Positions 25,624-33,855 of a stretch of 38,337 nt of DNA are shown piece after piece; position 1 is the first letter of the stretch, and every line of letters begins with the position of its first letter. The notes beneath the pieces are model-generated. The model was not told the DNA's origin and did no database searches. It saw only the letters and a program-made list of their open reading frames with translations. This stretch comes from UBA4951 sp963652335. GTDB taxonomy: Bacteria; Bacillota_I; Bacilli_A; RFN20; CAG-826. The position numbers and the translations under genes were made by a program. The stretch spans positions 1 to 38,337 of the forward strand of contig CAVJSS010000012.1 of NCBI GenBank assembly GCA_963652335.1, in the 5' to 3' direction.

Positions 25624-26448
25624 TCAGTCCAAATACTTATCTTGGAAGGCTTTGATCTCTTCGTCTTTCAAACCTAAGCAGGAAGTAAAATACGTCGGAT
25701 ATCCGCCTAATTTATCAAATTCCTTCAAAGCGGAGTCGATCCAGCTATATTCGGAGCCTTGTATTTTTCTTAATTCGGAGAGAAGCGGTTCCGGAACATT
25801 ATGGTCGACAGCCTGTTTATAATCCTTCTCGATTTTGTCTTTAAGATATTTTTTGGAAAGAATGTATTCTTCTCTGATCGTTTCGTCATCGACCTTAAGC
25901 ATTTTAAGAATCAGCATAGCTGCGATGCCGGTTCTGTCTTTTCCATCCTGGCAATGGAACGCTAAGCCGCCATCTACGCTTAGCAAAAGCCTAAACATGG
26001 TGGCCCATTGCTCTCTCATATCTAATTTAGATACTGCCTTGGCATAGCTATTTTCCATCAAAGCATCAGCCGAGCCATCATCGTAGACATAAAACCATTC
26101 CTGAAGGTAATCCAATTGTTTGTTTTCGGTAACGTATGATTTATGTGGGTAGTGAGTCATCTCATTCCAATCTTCCCTAGACAATAGATGCATCGGAAGT
26201 CTATGGACAGAGACGCCTTCGATCTTAGGATCAGGATAATTGTTGAATTCGTTGTCCCCTCGAAAATCCAAGATGTCGGTCAATCCCTCTCTTTTCAAAG
26301 CGTCTATATCGTTGCTGCTGGCGCCTAAAAGAAGGTTGCAACGGAAAATCTTGTTGGATTTGATTGTTTTCCCGTCGATATTGACGATCCCGCCAAGATC
26401 GCGGCAGTTGGAGATGTTTTCCAACTTGATATGTCTTGATAATTTCAT
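25624..26448 (-). CDS. Tyrosine/dual-specificity protein phosphatase (Y_phosphatase3 family)
   Basis: Cysteine-based phosphatase of 274 residues. The P-loop is HCQDGKDRTG (165-174) with catalytic Cys166 and Arg172; the N-terminal part has the family's ISNCRDLGG (12-20) and DILDFRGDNEF. Related proteins act on phosphotyrosine or phosphoinositides; some are secreted by pathogens. Here no signal peptide is seen, so it is probably cytoplasmic. The promoter is notable: a consensus TATAAT ends 6 nt before the ATG, with no ribosome binding site, so the mRNA is likely leaderless. It is a single gene with its own terminator. Confidence 0.9.
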   Translation of the reverse strand: MKLSRHIKLENISNCRDLGGIVNIDGKTIKSNKIFRCNLLLGASSNDIDALKREGLTDILDFRGDNEFNNYPDPKIEGVSVHRLPMHLLSREDWNEMTHYPHKSYVTENKQLDYLQEWFYVYDDGSADALMENSYAKAVSKLDMREQWATMFRLLLSVDGGLAFHCQDGKDRTGIAAMLILKMLKVDDETIREEYILSKKYLKDKIEKDYKQAVDHNVPEPLLSELRKIQGSEYSWIDSALKEFDKLGGYPTYFTSCLGLKDEEIKAFQDKYLD

Positions 26449-26460
26449 AAGGCAATTATA
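26449..26460 (-). promoter_or_regulatory. -10 element of the phosphatase gene, leaderless-type spacing
   Basis: TATAAT on the minus strand (26460-26455), then TGCCTT, then the ATG at 26448. The clearest case in the window of a -10 exactly six bases before a start codon with no Shine-Dalgarno sequence. No good -35 is visible. Confidence 0.6.
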
Positions 26461-26515
26461 ACGAGGAAGAGGCTTGATTGTTTCGTTTCCAACGCAAGTA
26501 GCTCAGTCTCGGTAT

Positions 26516-26923
26516 CTATTTGTTCCCGCAGCAACAGCCGTCAGAAGAATCAGAGGAACAGCATCCGTTTTCGTTATGATTGCCTGTGCAACAGCCGCCT
26601 TCATGATCATGGTGGTGACCGCCGCAGCATCCGCCTTCATGGCTTGATTTAGAGGCTCCGAAGTCCTTTGGAGGAACGAAGGCAATGCCGTTTCCTTCCC
26701 CTTTCAAGGTGAAATCTTTCAAGAATTCCTTAGCGTCTTCATCAATATCGATAACAATCGTTTCGAAATCGCTTAAGAATTTAGCTTCTTCCTTTTCGAT
26801 CAATCGGATATCAAGCGATTTGTTCCCGTGGCAACGATTGATAAGACCGATATGAAGGCAATCTTTGCTTGATTTTTTAAGCGCGTCGTTAATTGCCTTT
26901 ATGGCCGATTCTTCAATTTTCAT
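26516..26923 (-). CDS. IscA/HesB-like iron-sulfur protein with Cys/His-rich C-terminal tail
   Basis: Protein of 135 residues. The first ~85 residues fit the HesB/IscA-like fold loosely (MKIEESAIKAINDAL, a central CLHIGLINRCHG strand region, FETIVIDIDEDAKEFLKDF, then GNGIAFVPP). The tail (about 95-135) holds nine Cys in CC or CCC groups and six His separated by Gly, Asp and Asn (EGGCCGGHHHDHEGGCC and NGCC, GCCCG), clearly a metal-binding segment rather than a normal IscA C-terminus. The start at 26923 follows GGAGG and overlaps the TtcA-like stop by 11 bp. The tail may store or shuttle iron, copper, zinc or nickel. The neighbour is an Fe-S dependent thiolase, so cluster supply is possible. No membrane segment or signal peptide. 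Confidence 0.7.
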   Translation of the reverse strand: MKIEESAIKAINDALKKSSKDCLHIGLINRCHGNKSLDIRLIEKEEAKFLSDFETIVIDIDEDAKEFLKDFTLKGEGNGIAFVPPKDFGASKSSHEGGCCGGHHHDHEGGCCTGNHNENGCCSSDSSDGCCCGNK

Positions 26924-27890
26924 TATCTTTTCCTCCGTATTTTTCAAAATATGTCAGATCCCATTTAAAATCCTTATGTTCTTCTTTTGCTTTCCTAATG
27001 ACAGCATCTTCGATTCCGTCATTCAAGATTCTTTCTTTTTGTTTGGTTTTATATTCTTCGTATTCGTCCAAGAACGAATGAAATCCATTGGAATCTTGAT
27101 AGCCAAGGATTTTTTCCAATTGGACGTTGCTGGCGGCGGAGAATATGTTCTTCTCGACAAACGGGTTGTAATCTTCTTTGAGCTTTCTTATCAGCTCTTT
27201 GGTTTCCGCTCGCTTGGAAGTCGTTGCATGATCTTCGTTCATCTCGGTGAAGCGGCAGGCACACCTTATGAAATGAAGGTCGTTTTTCTCGCTGAAATCA
27301 ATGATGTCTTTTTCTCTTATGAGATACAAAGGCCTAATGACTTCCATTCCGACATAATGGGTGCTGACCAGCTTTGGAAGCATTGTTTGGAAGGATCCTG
27401 AATTAAGCATGTTCATCAACGTTGTTTCGATAACATCATCATAATGATGTCCTAAAGCTATTTTGTTGCAACCCCAATCCTTGGCGATCCTATATAGGGC
27501 TCCTCTTCTCATCTTCGCGCATAAATAGCAAGGCGAATGAGTCGTTTGATTGGCGATGTCAAAGATGTCGGTTTTGGCGATTGAGGCCGGTATTTCCAAT
27601 AAATCCAAATTATGTTTTATTTGTTTTAGGTTCTTTTCGTTATAACCTGGATCCATCACCAAATAACGGACGGAAAAAGGGAAATCCGAATGGGCTTTCA
27701 ATTGTTTGAATAGCAATGCCATAAGCATCGAATCCTTCCCGCCGGAAATGCAAACGCAGATGTTGTCATTTGGTTCTACAAGCTTATAGGTCTTTATCGC
27801 TTTGGTGAAAGATCCCCAAATATAGGTACGGTAATCCCTGGTCAAGGAGTGGGCGATTTCCTGGCCGAACGTTCTTTCTTTTTTAGCCAT
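26913..27890 (-). CDS. TtcA-like tRNA thiolation (PP-loop ATPase) protein
   Basis: Protein of 325 residues with the PP-loop SGGKDS (49-54), the CxxC pair C121/C124 in SPCYLCAKMRRG and a third Cys pair at C210/C212 in FIRCACRF, the three-site arrangement that holds a [4Fe-4S] cluster in TtcA. TtcA adds sulfur to C32 of tRNA. The C-terminal ~85 residues (after about 240) are longer than in bacterial TtcA and rich in Lys and Glu. It overlaps tcdA by 8 bp upstream and the IscA-like gene by 11 bp downstream, so the three genes are translationally coupled and suggest a tRNA-modification/iron-sulfur unit. The true substrate, TtcA-type or another thiolation, is not settled by sequence. Confidence 0.87.
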   Translation of the reverse strand: MAKKERTFGQEIAHSLTRDYRTYIWGSFTKAIKTYKLVEPNDNICVCISGGKDSMLMALLFKQLKAHSDFPFSVRYLVMDPGYNEKNLKQIKHNLDLLEIPASIAKTDIFDIANQTTHSPCYLCAKMRRGALYRIAKDWGCNKIALGHHYDDVIETTLMNMLNSGSFQTMLPKLVSTHYVGMEVIRPLYLIREKDIIDFSEKNDLHFIRCACRFTEMNEDHATTSKRAETKELIRKLKEDYNPFVEKNIFSAASNVQLEKILGYQDSNGFHSFLDEYEEYKTKQKERILNDGIEDAVIRKAKEEHKDFKWDLTYFEKYGGKDNEN

Positions 27891-28599
27891 TGTTCCCCTC
27901 CTTTAGGAAATCTCTTACGACTTTGGAAGCGATCATCAATCCGGCAGCTCCCGGAACGAAAGCCGAGGAAGCCGGCAAATGCTTTCCATTTTCTTTTAAT
28001 TGGTTTTCCAATTTGATTGGTTGCTCGGTCGAATAGACAACGGAGAGGCGTTCAATCCCAGCCTTTCGGCATTCCCTTCTCATCGCTTTGGCAAATGGAT
28101 CGCAAGATGTTTCAAAAAGATCGCCGTAAGTCAGTTTGGACGGGTCTAATCTATTTCCGCATCCTAATGCTGATATGATTGGAATATTCGATTTATCGCA
28201 TTCTGATATGATTTCGATTTTAGCCTTGATCGTGTCGATGCAGTCGATTGCGTAATCATATTCAGAAAGATCGATCCCGCCCTTGTTAGAAGGAAGATAA
28301 AAACATTTGAATTTTTCTATAAACACATCGGGGTTGATGGATTTTGCCCTGGATTCAGCGACATCGACCTTTGAAAGACCTATCGTTTCGTCTAAGGCCA
28401 ATATTTGTCTGTTTATATTGGTTATGTTAATGTCATCAGCGTCAACGATGGCGATGTGATTGATGCCGCTTCTAACTAAGGCTTCGAAAGCGTATCCACC
28501 AACGCCGCCTATGCCAAAAACGATGACCTTTTTGGAAGAAAGGATATCCAAGGCCTCTTTTCCTATAAGCATTTCAAGCCGATTGAAGCGATCCATCAT
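27883..28599 (-). CDS. tcdA: tRNA threonylcarbamoyladenosine dehydratase
   Basis: E1-like (ThiF/MoeB-type) enzyme that dehydrates t6A37 in tRNA to the cyclic form ct6A, using ATP. The 238-residue protein has the nucleotide-binding loop GIGGVGG (29-35), DADDINITNINRQILA and YDYAIDCIDTIKAK, all typical of TcdA (CsdL/YgdL). The start at 28599 follows AGGAG by 5 bases; a second ATG lies directly after it. It overlaps the ABC gene by 4 bp (ATGA) and the TtcA-like gene by 8 bp. CsdE/CsdA partners are not in the window. Confidence 0.93.
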   Translation of the reverse strand: MMDRFNRLEMLIGKEALDILSSKKVIVFGIGGVGGYAFEALVRSGINHIAIVDADDINITNINRQILALDETIGLSKVDVAESRAKSINPDVFIEKFKCFYLPSNKGGIDLSEYDYAIDCIDTIKAKIEIISECDKSNIPIISALGCGNRLDPSKLTYGDLFETSCDPFAKAMRRECRKAGIERLSVVYSTEQPIKLENQLKENGKHLPASSAFVPGAAGLMIASKVVRDFLKEGNNG

Positions 28600-30374
28600 C
28601 CATTCTCCTGATCTTTGTATTGGAGTTCATAAAGCTTATAGTAATAGCCTTTCTTAGCCAATAATTCTTGATGATTCCCTTGTTCGAGGATCTGCCCATT
28701 TTGAAGGACGATGATGTTGTCGGAATGCTGGATGGTAGACAATCTATGGGCCACCACAAGCATGGTACCGATATTTTTCATCTTCTCCAAAGATTGTTGG
28801 ATTATTATCTCGGTTTCGGTGTCGATATTTGATGTCGCTTCATCCAAGATAAGAATCTGAGGCTTATGCAAAACGGTTCTGGCGAAAGACAATAGCTGCC
28901 TTTGCCCGGCCGAGAAATTTTCCCCTCTTTCGATGACTTCTTCATTCAATCCGTTCGGCAATTCGTCGACGAAAGATGAGGCGTTCACGTAATTGCAAAC
29001 CTCTTTTATATCTTCGTCGCTGAATCTTTCGTCATGCAAAGATATATTGTCTTTGATCGTTCCAGAGAAGAGGAAGACGTCTTGAAGCATTTGGCCGATC
29101 GCTTTCCTCAACGAATCGATTTTGATTTTGGTTATATCTATATCATCGACCAATATCTGGCCTTTCTGGATTTCGTAATTCCTGCAAAGCAAGCTAAGAA
29201 TCGTCGTCTTCCCAGCACCTGTCGCCCCAACGAAGGCCACCGTTTGTTTTGGCTCAACGACAAAGGAAACGTCTTTGAGGATCCAATTTTCTTTTTCGTA
29301 AGCAAACCAAACGTTTTTGAATTCTATCTTTCCTTTGAACGAATCGATTTCAATCGCGTCTTCTCTCTCTTTCACTTCCGACTTGACGTCCATAAGGCTA
29401 TAAAGCCGTTCGGCAGCCGTGAATGCTCGTTGTATGTGATTTAGTTGATCGGCGATGTTTTGGATTGGATTGAAGAAATTGGACAAATAAAGATAAAAGG
29501 CCACGATTTCATCAGAACCCAATTTCAATTTCAATCCGACCCAGAAAGTGACTGCGATAGCCGAATAATACAAAACGTTGATAAACGGCCTATATAAAGC
29601 AAAAGCCACGACTATTTTATAATGGGTGTCCCTCATCTCTTTGTTCTTTGAAGAGAATTCTTTTTCTTTTCTCTTTTGCTGATTGAAGATTTGGGTGATC
29701 TTCATCCCGGAAAGATTCTCAGACAAAAAAGAATTCATATCCGAAGACAAGCGCCTCTCTTCTCTGAAAAATTTGCCTATTACCTTCCCAAATATCACGC
29801 TGGAAACGGCGGCGATTAAGGCAAAAATCAATAGGAACAAGCTTAATTTGACTGAAATCACCATCATGATGGCCAAGATTCCTATCAACGTCAAAGAATT
29901 GCTTATTAGATTCACCAAAGTGGAAGTAAACAAATCAGAAATGGCAGAAGTATAAAAACACACCCTTGTAACCAAAGAGCCTACCGGCATGTTGTTGAAT
30001 TGGTTTTGGGAAAGGCCTTCGATATGGGAGAAAACATCCATACGCATTTTATAGACTATGCGTTCCCCGGCTTTTTTAAGAATCATCGTTTGGAAATAGG
30101 AAATGACTTGGATGATGACGGATAAAAAAGCATATCCAACCACGATGCCTATAACGATCTTCAACGTATCCGAAGAGATGACTCCATCCAATTCTTTGAC
30201 GAACCGCTTGGTAAAAAGAGGCAAGATGACACTTATCGCCGTAGAAAGGACAATAAGAAGCAAAGAGAAAACAACCGCGCGTTTTTCGGTCTTCAAATAT
30301 GGCCATGAACGCTTGAGGATATCCTTGAATTTCATCTTCTTGTCGCCACGAAGCTTAGACAACGAATCATCCAT
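28596..30374 (-). CDS. ABC exporter half-transporter, catalytic-site subunit (MdlB type)
   Basis: Protein of 592 residues with a six-helix exporter membrane domain (about 25-325) and an ATPase domain: Walker A GATGAGKTT near residue 384, signature FSAGQRQ, Walker B ILILDEATSNID with the catalytic Glu, and His in VVAHRLST. It keeps the full catalytic set, unlike its partner. Membrane exporter, substrate unknown. The start codon is one base past the stop of the partner gene, with AGGAGG upstream. It is the first of two genes whose products pair as a heterodimer, and the operon continues into tcdA with a 4-bp overlap. Confidence 0.9.
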   Translation of the reverse strand: MDDSLSKLRGDKKMKFKDILKRSWPYLKTEKRAVVFSLLLIVLSTAISVILPLFTKRFVKELDGVISSDTLKIVIGIVVGYAFLSVIIQVISYFQTMILKKAGERIVYKMRMDVFSHIEGLSQNQFNNMPVGSLVTRVCFYTSAISDLFTSTLVNLISNSLTLIGILAIMMVISVKLSLFLLIFALIAAVSSVIFGKVIGKFFREERRLSSDMNSFLSENLSGMKITQIFNQQKRKEKEFSSKNKEMRDTHYKIVVAFALYRPFINVLYYSAIAVTFWVGLKLKLGSDEIVAFYLYLSNFFNPIQNIADQLNHIQRAFTAAERLYSLMDVKSEVKEREDAIEIDSFKGKIEFKNVWFAYEKENWILKDVSFVVEPKQTVAFVGATGAGKTTILSLLCRNYEIQKGQILVDDIDITKIKIDSLRKAIGQMLQDVFLFSGTIKDNISLHDERFSDEDIKEVCNYVNASSFVDELPNGLNEEVIERGENFSAGQRQLLSFARTVLHKPQILILDEATSNIDTETEIIIQQSLEKMKNIGTMLVVAHRLSTIQHSDNIIVLQNGQILEQGNHQELLAKKGYYYKLYELQYKDQENG

Positions 30375-30375
30375 A

Positions 30376-32160
30376 TCACTTGCCTCCTTCCATTTCTTTT
30401 TCTAGTTCTTGGAGGTAAACCATATGCCGATAGATCTCGCAATTTTTCATCAGGTTGTCATGGCTATCGAAGCCGACGACTTCCCCTTTGTCCAACACCA
30501 AAATCTTATCTAGCCTAGTGACCGTAGAAACACGAGAAGCGATGACTATAGTCGTCATTCCTTTTCTTTCTTTTTCTATGGCTTCCAAAATCGATTCCTC
30601 AGTTTTGACGTCAACCGCGGAAACGGAATCATCCAAAATCAAAATAGGCGCTTGTTTATAAAATGCCCTAGCGATGGATACGCGTTGTTTCTGCCCGCCA
30701 GAAAGAGTCACGCCTCTTTCGCCGGACACTGTCTCGTATTTGTTGATGAATCCTTCGATATCTTCATGAACGGAAGAAAACTTCGCCGCTTCGATAACCA
30801 AAGCATCGTCAACCGTTTCGGATGAGAAAGAAATGTTGTTTTCGATTTTGTCTGAGAAAAGGAAATTGTCTTGCGGAGAATAAGCGACTTGTTCCCTTAA
30901 GGAAGCTAAATCGCAATCCATAAGATCAACGCCATCGATCGTGACTCCCTTTTGGAAGTTATACAAACGCATCAAGACATTGGCCAAGGTCGTTTTGCCT
31001 GAACCGATCTTGCCGATCACGCCAATCGATTCTCCAGGCTTGATCTCTATGTTTATGTTTTTCAGTTTCGGCTGATCGTCGTTAGGATAGAAAAACGAGA
31101 AATTATCAAATTTGATGTCGCCTTTGACATCTTTTAAAACAATCGCGTTCTCCGGCGATTTTACATCTTCCTCAGCATCCATGAATTGGGTGATTCTCTT
31201 TAAGGAGCCTTTGGCTCTTGAACGCATGGAAACAATCTGCCCGCAAGCCATCATCGGCCAAACCAGCAAATCGACATAGCCAACGAATTCCATCAATTGG
31301 CCAACGTTTATGTTTATGGAAGTTTTGCCAATCGTGATTGGGTTACCTGTTGATGCAGCGTAGACGAACCAACCGCCAAAGCCAAGAATAAAAGACATCT
31401 CAACCGCTAAGATCAAACCGATGATGACATCGAAAAGAATCGATATGCGACCGAATTTGACATTGCTTTCTTGGCTTTTTCTGGCAATTTTGGCAAAGTG
31501 ATGAATCTCTTGCGTCTCTTTGACAAACGCTTTGATGACCCTGATTCCAGAGAAATTCTCTTGAGAGAAATCATAAAGTTTATCAGTTGCCGATTGCCTT
31601 TCTTCCCAGCGAAGGGTGAAGAATTTCTCAACCAGTCCGCCCCAAACGGCTATAAGGATCAACGGGATAGCAGCTATAAGAGTCATCCAGATATTCACTT
31701 TGATCATCGAAACGATGGTGATTATCGTCATAAAGACCGCATCGACCAGCATGACCGTGCCCCAACCGAAATATTCGCCTATTTCTTCGACATCGGACGT
31801 AAACCAGTTAAGGACGTTTCCGACCTTCGTTTCGTGATAATAGTTCCTTGACATGCGTTCCGCTTTGCAAAACATGTCATAACGGACTCCGGCTTGAATA
31901 CAGGAAGAGGCCCTAAAAATAGTGAGACGCCAGATACATCTGCCAACAAACATAGTGCCTGCGCAAATCATTACGCCAGCGATCACTTTCTTCAATTTGT
32001 CCGTATCCGCAACGAATTCGTTGTTTTCATTGATCACTTGACCTAAAAACTTAGGAATAAAGTTCTGAGCGACATCCACCACGATAAGGAAAATCACGCC
32101 AATCAAAAAATAATACCAATATTTTTTGTAATATTTGTTGATGTACTTCCCGAACAGCAT
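30376..32160 (-). CDS. ABC exporter half-transporter, degenerate-site subunit (MdlA type)
   Basis: Protein of 594 residues with an exporter membrane domain and a C-terminal ATPase (Walker A GKIGSGKTT near residue 380, signature LSGGQKQR). Walker B ends ILILDDSVSAVD, with Asp for Glu, and the switch motif is IVIASRVST, with Ser for His. It is therefore the non-hydrolysing partner of the gene that starts one base after its stop codon. The degenerate residue differs from that of the other pair (Gln at 11007-12797), so the two exporters are not recent copies of each other. It is the first gene of a long coupled operon that ends with the IscA-like gene. No strong ribosome binding site is seen before the ATG. 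Confidence 0.9.
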   Translation of the reverse strand: MLFGKYINKYYKKYWYYFLIGVIFLIVVDVAQNFIPKFLGQVINENNEFVADTDKLKKVIAGVMICAGTMFVGRCIWRLTIFRASSCIQAGVRYDMFCKAERMSRNYYHETKVGNVLNWFTSDVEEIGEYFGWGTVMLVDAVFMTIITIVSMIKVNIWMTLIAAIPLILIAVWGGLVEKFFTLRWEERQSATDKLYDFSQENFSGIRVIKAFVKETQEIHHFAKIARKSQESNVKFGRISILFDVIIGLILAVEMSFILGFGGWFVYAASTGNPITIGKTSININVGQLMEFVGYVDLLVWPMMACGQIVSMRSRAKGSLKRITQFMDAEEDVKSPENAIVLKDVKGDIKFDNFSFFYPNDDQPKLKNINIEIKPGESIGVIGKIGSGKTTLANVLMRLYNFQKGVTIDGVDLMDCDLASLREQVAYSPQDNFLFSDKIENNISFSSETVDDALVIEAAKFSSVHEDIEGFINKYETVSGERGVTLSGGQKQRVSIARAFYKQAPILILDDSVSAVDVKTEESILEAIEKERKGMTTIVIASRVSTVTRLDKILVLDKGEVVGFDSHDNLMKNCEIYRHMVYLQELEKEMEGGK

Positions 32161-32231
32161 ACTAAGGAAGTATCTTCTTTAATTTTATTAAAGGCAAGGA
32201 ATATCAATTAAGGCAGAACACCTCAAATGAT

Positions 32232-32825
32232 TCATTTCGTTCTTGGGAAAGATTTGAAATAACGATAAATGAAAACCATTAAGCAATAGACATTCAAAAC
32301 AAGAACCGCGATTCCGAAAATCTTTATCGACCAACGATCGTTCATGTATCCAACGAAGGCAAAACAGTCTCCTAACAATTTCGTCGCGCCTATCACCATC
32401 AATGTCCAATCAAGAACAAGGGCCTTTGAATGTGCGTATATCACCCACAAAATCGCCATTCCAAGATCGATCATGAACACGGATATGAGCATCCCGAATT
32501 TCAAATACGCAAAAACAAAATAAAGCCCAACCGTAGCCACCACAAACAAGACAACGGAAATCCATTTCGGCAAAACGCTTATCTTACATACGAAAAGATA
32601 AACAACGAATATGACAATATCCAAACACATCCAAGCTAAATAACCATAAAAAGCCGAATTGAAAGCGCCTTTTATCACACACCTAACAAAAGCGTTTATT
32701 TCCCATGCCAAATTGAATGAAATGGCAACAGAAGGTATGGCGCTCATTTTCTTTTTAAAGCCATGCCAAATCACGAAAACGTAGGTGATTATCCAAAAAT
32801 ACATCAGCAAATAATCGAGTATCAT
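32232..32825 (-). CDS. Seven-helix membrane protein resembling Pyr4-type terpene cyclases
   Basis: Very hydrophobic protein of 197 residues with seven predicted membrane segments (about 1-22, 28-51, 58-80, 90-107, 111-132, 139-160, 166-189). TM1-TM2 read YVFVIWHGFKKKMSAIPSVA, then SFNLAWEINAF; this matches the fungal Pyr4/PaxB membrane-bound terpene cyclase pattern of a Lys-rich loop, a Pro, then N-x-x-W-E, with Glu42 at the position of the proposed acid residue. A Trp...Asp pair (W65, D69) follows in TM3. The second conserved acidic residue of the last helix seems to be Asn (N178), so activity is doubtful. ATG 32825 follows AAGGA by 9 bases; an in-frame TTG lies 6 bases earlier. Family assignment is by motif and topology only. 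Confidence 0.5.
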   Translation of the reverse strand: MILDYLLMYFWIITYVFVIWHGFKKKMSAIPSVAISFNLAWEINAFVRCVIKGAFNSAFYGYLAWMCLDIVIFVVYLFVCKISVLPKWISVVLFVVATVGLYFVFAYLKFGMLISVFMIDLGMAILWVIYAHSKALVLDWTLMVIGATKLLGDCFAFVGYMNDRWSIKIFGIAVLVLNVYCLMVFIYRYFKSFPRTK

Positions 32826-32948
32826 ATTCAAAAATCCTTAAGATTCGATCGATAATCCAAAAAAACGGCTCTAAAGCAAAGGATGTTTTGAAAGGTACGT
32901 GATTATATCTGGCTAGTCTAAGGCATTGAAGGAAACAAACATTAATTC

Positions 32949-33650
32949 TTAATGGCCCCCCCCAGAAGTAGCCGCTTTTTTCGTCTTCCAGACATCGAGG
33001 AAGAGGAAGATTCCGCCAACAACCAATGCAGCCAATGCCCAAACCTGAGATAAATAGAAATGTGGGGCGAGTTCGTAAACATCTTGCCTAAGGAAATCAC
33101 ACACGAACCTAATACATCCGTAAACAAACAAATAAAGATAATAGAGGTTGACCGTCTTTTTATTCTCATAAACCCTAGGAATGAAAAAAGCTAAAAAGAA
33201 CACTATCCATGCCATTTCCACCTCCCTCACCGGATACCTAAATGAAGATTCTGCGGATACCAGTCGTCCATAACAGCAGCCAACGACATAGCAATTAATC
33301 CTCGTAAACAACCATGCGATGACGGCTGCGACGCCCAAAATATTGCAGCTTTGCCTATAATCTGTTTTCGCTATTTTTGGATACACTGCCAAAAATGGGG
33401 CAAACAAAAACAACGCTCCAAAGCATCTCATATTGGAGATATTTTCCCCGGCAATAAGGTTTTCGATTTTGGCAAGGCCTATTTGCCCAACAATTCCAAT
33501 GATAAGTATCGTTAGCACTATTAAGAGGCAACCCCACCACTTAGTCTTAAGGTCTTTGCGCTTGAAAAAGACCCAAATATACATAAAAACCGCGGCAACA
33601 AGGCATAAAACAAGAAGTTTCCAATGGTTCTTGAAGAATTGAACAAACAT
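32949..33650 (-). CDS. Lgt-like (prolipoprotein diacylglyceryl transferase family) membrane protein
   Basis: Membrane protein of about 233 residues with seven hydrophobic segments. The central segment RINCYVVGCCYGR and the following YPVREVEM resemble the Lgt-family motif region (GR-x-G-C-x-x-x-G-C-C-Y-G and the YP...E motif) seen in Lgt paralogues of Bacillota that are not the housekeeping enzyme. Diacylglyceryl transfer or another lipid-headgroup reaction is possible. The C-terminal tail is short and basic. The start is uncertain: an in-frame TTG at 33656 and the ATG at 33650 share AAGGA. A promoter (TTGGTT, 17 bp, TATACT) lies upstream. The next gene on this strand is the Pyr4-like protein, about 120 bp downstream. 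Confidence 0.75.
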   Translation of the reverse strand: MFVQFFKNHWKLLVLCLVAAVFMYIWVFFKRKDLKTKWWGCLLIVLTILIIGIVGQIGLAKIENLIAGENISNMRCFGALFLFAPFLAVYPKIAKTDYRQSCNILGVAAVIAWLFTRINCYVVGCCYGRLVSAESSFRYPVREVEMAWIVFFLAFFIPRVYENKKTVNLYYLYLFVYGCIRFVCDFLRQDVYELAPHFYLSQVWALAALVVGGIFLFLDVWKTKKAATSGGGH

Positions 33651-33699
33651 AAACAAATAGTCCTTGAACGATAACCCTACATCGGGGTTCTCTTAAGAA

Positions 33700-33728
33700 A
33701 GTATAAGGAGTATAAGATGCGAAACCAA
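33700..33728 (-). promoter_or_regulatory. Promoter of the Lgt-like gene
   Basis: On the minus strand TTGGTT (33728-33723), a 17-bp spacer and TATACT (33705-33700), about 45 bp before the start codon. Confidence 0.6.
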
Positions 33729-33819
33729 TAAAACTCTATTACGCCATATTGAACCAAACACTCATCCAACGCTTAAACAGGAAGCAATTCGGCTTTTATT
33801 GCTGCTTGCTTTGGCAAAG

Positions 33820-33845
33820 AAAAAGCGCCTAGATCAGCTAGACGC
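33820..33845 (-). terminator. Terminator of the DUF2188 gene
   Basis: On the minus strand GCGTCTAG and CTAGGCGC form an 8-bp stem (one G-U) with a 5-nt loop, followed by TTTTTC. It lies just past the stop of the DUF2188 gene. Confidence 0.85.
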
Positions 33846-33855
33846 ATGTTTCCGA

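Noticed and set aside
28596..32160. Idea that the two ABC exporter pairs are a recent duplication
   Set aside because: They differ in switch residues, linker sizes and neighbours, so they are separate lineages.
33711..33731. Ribosome binding site followed by a four-codon frame (AAGGAG, ATG, stop)
   Set aside because: Product would be only MRNQ; it lies in the promoter region of the Lgt-like gene and is most likely chance.
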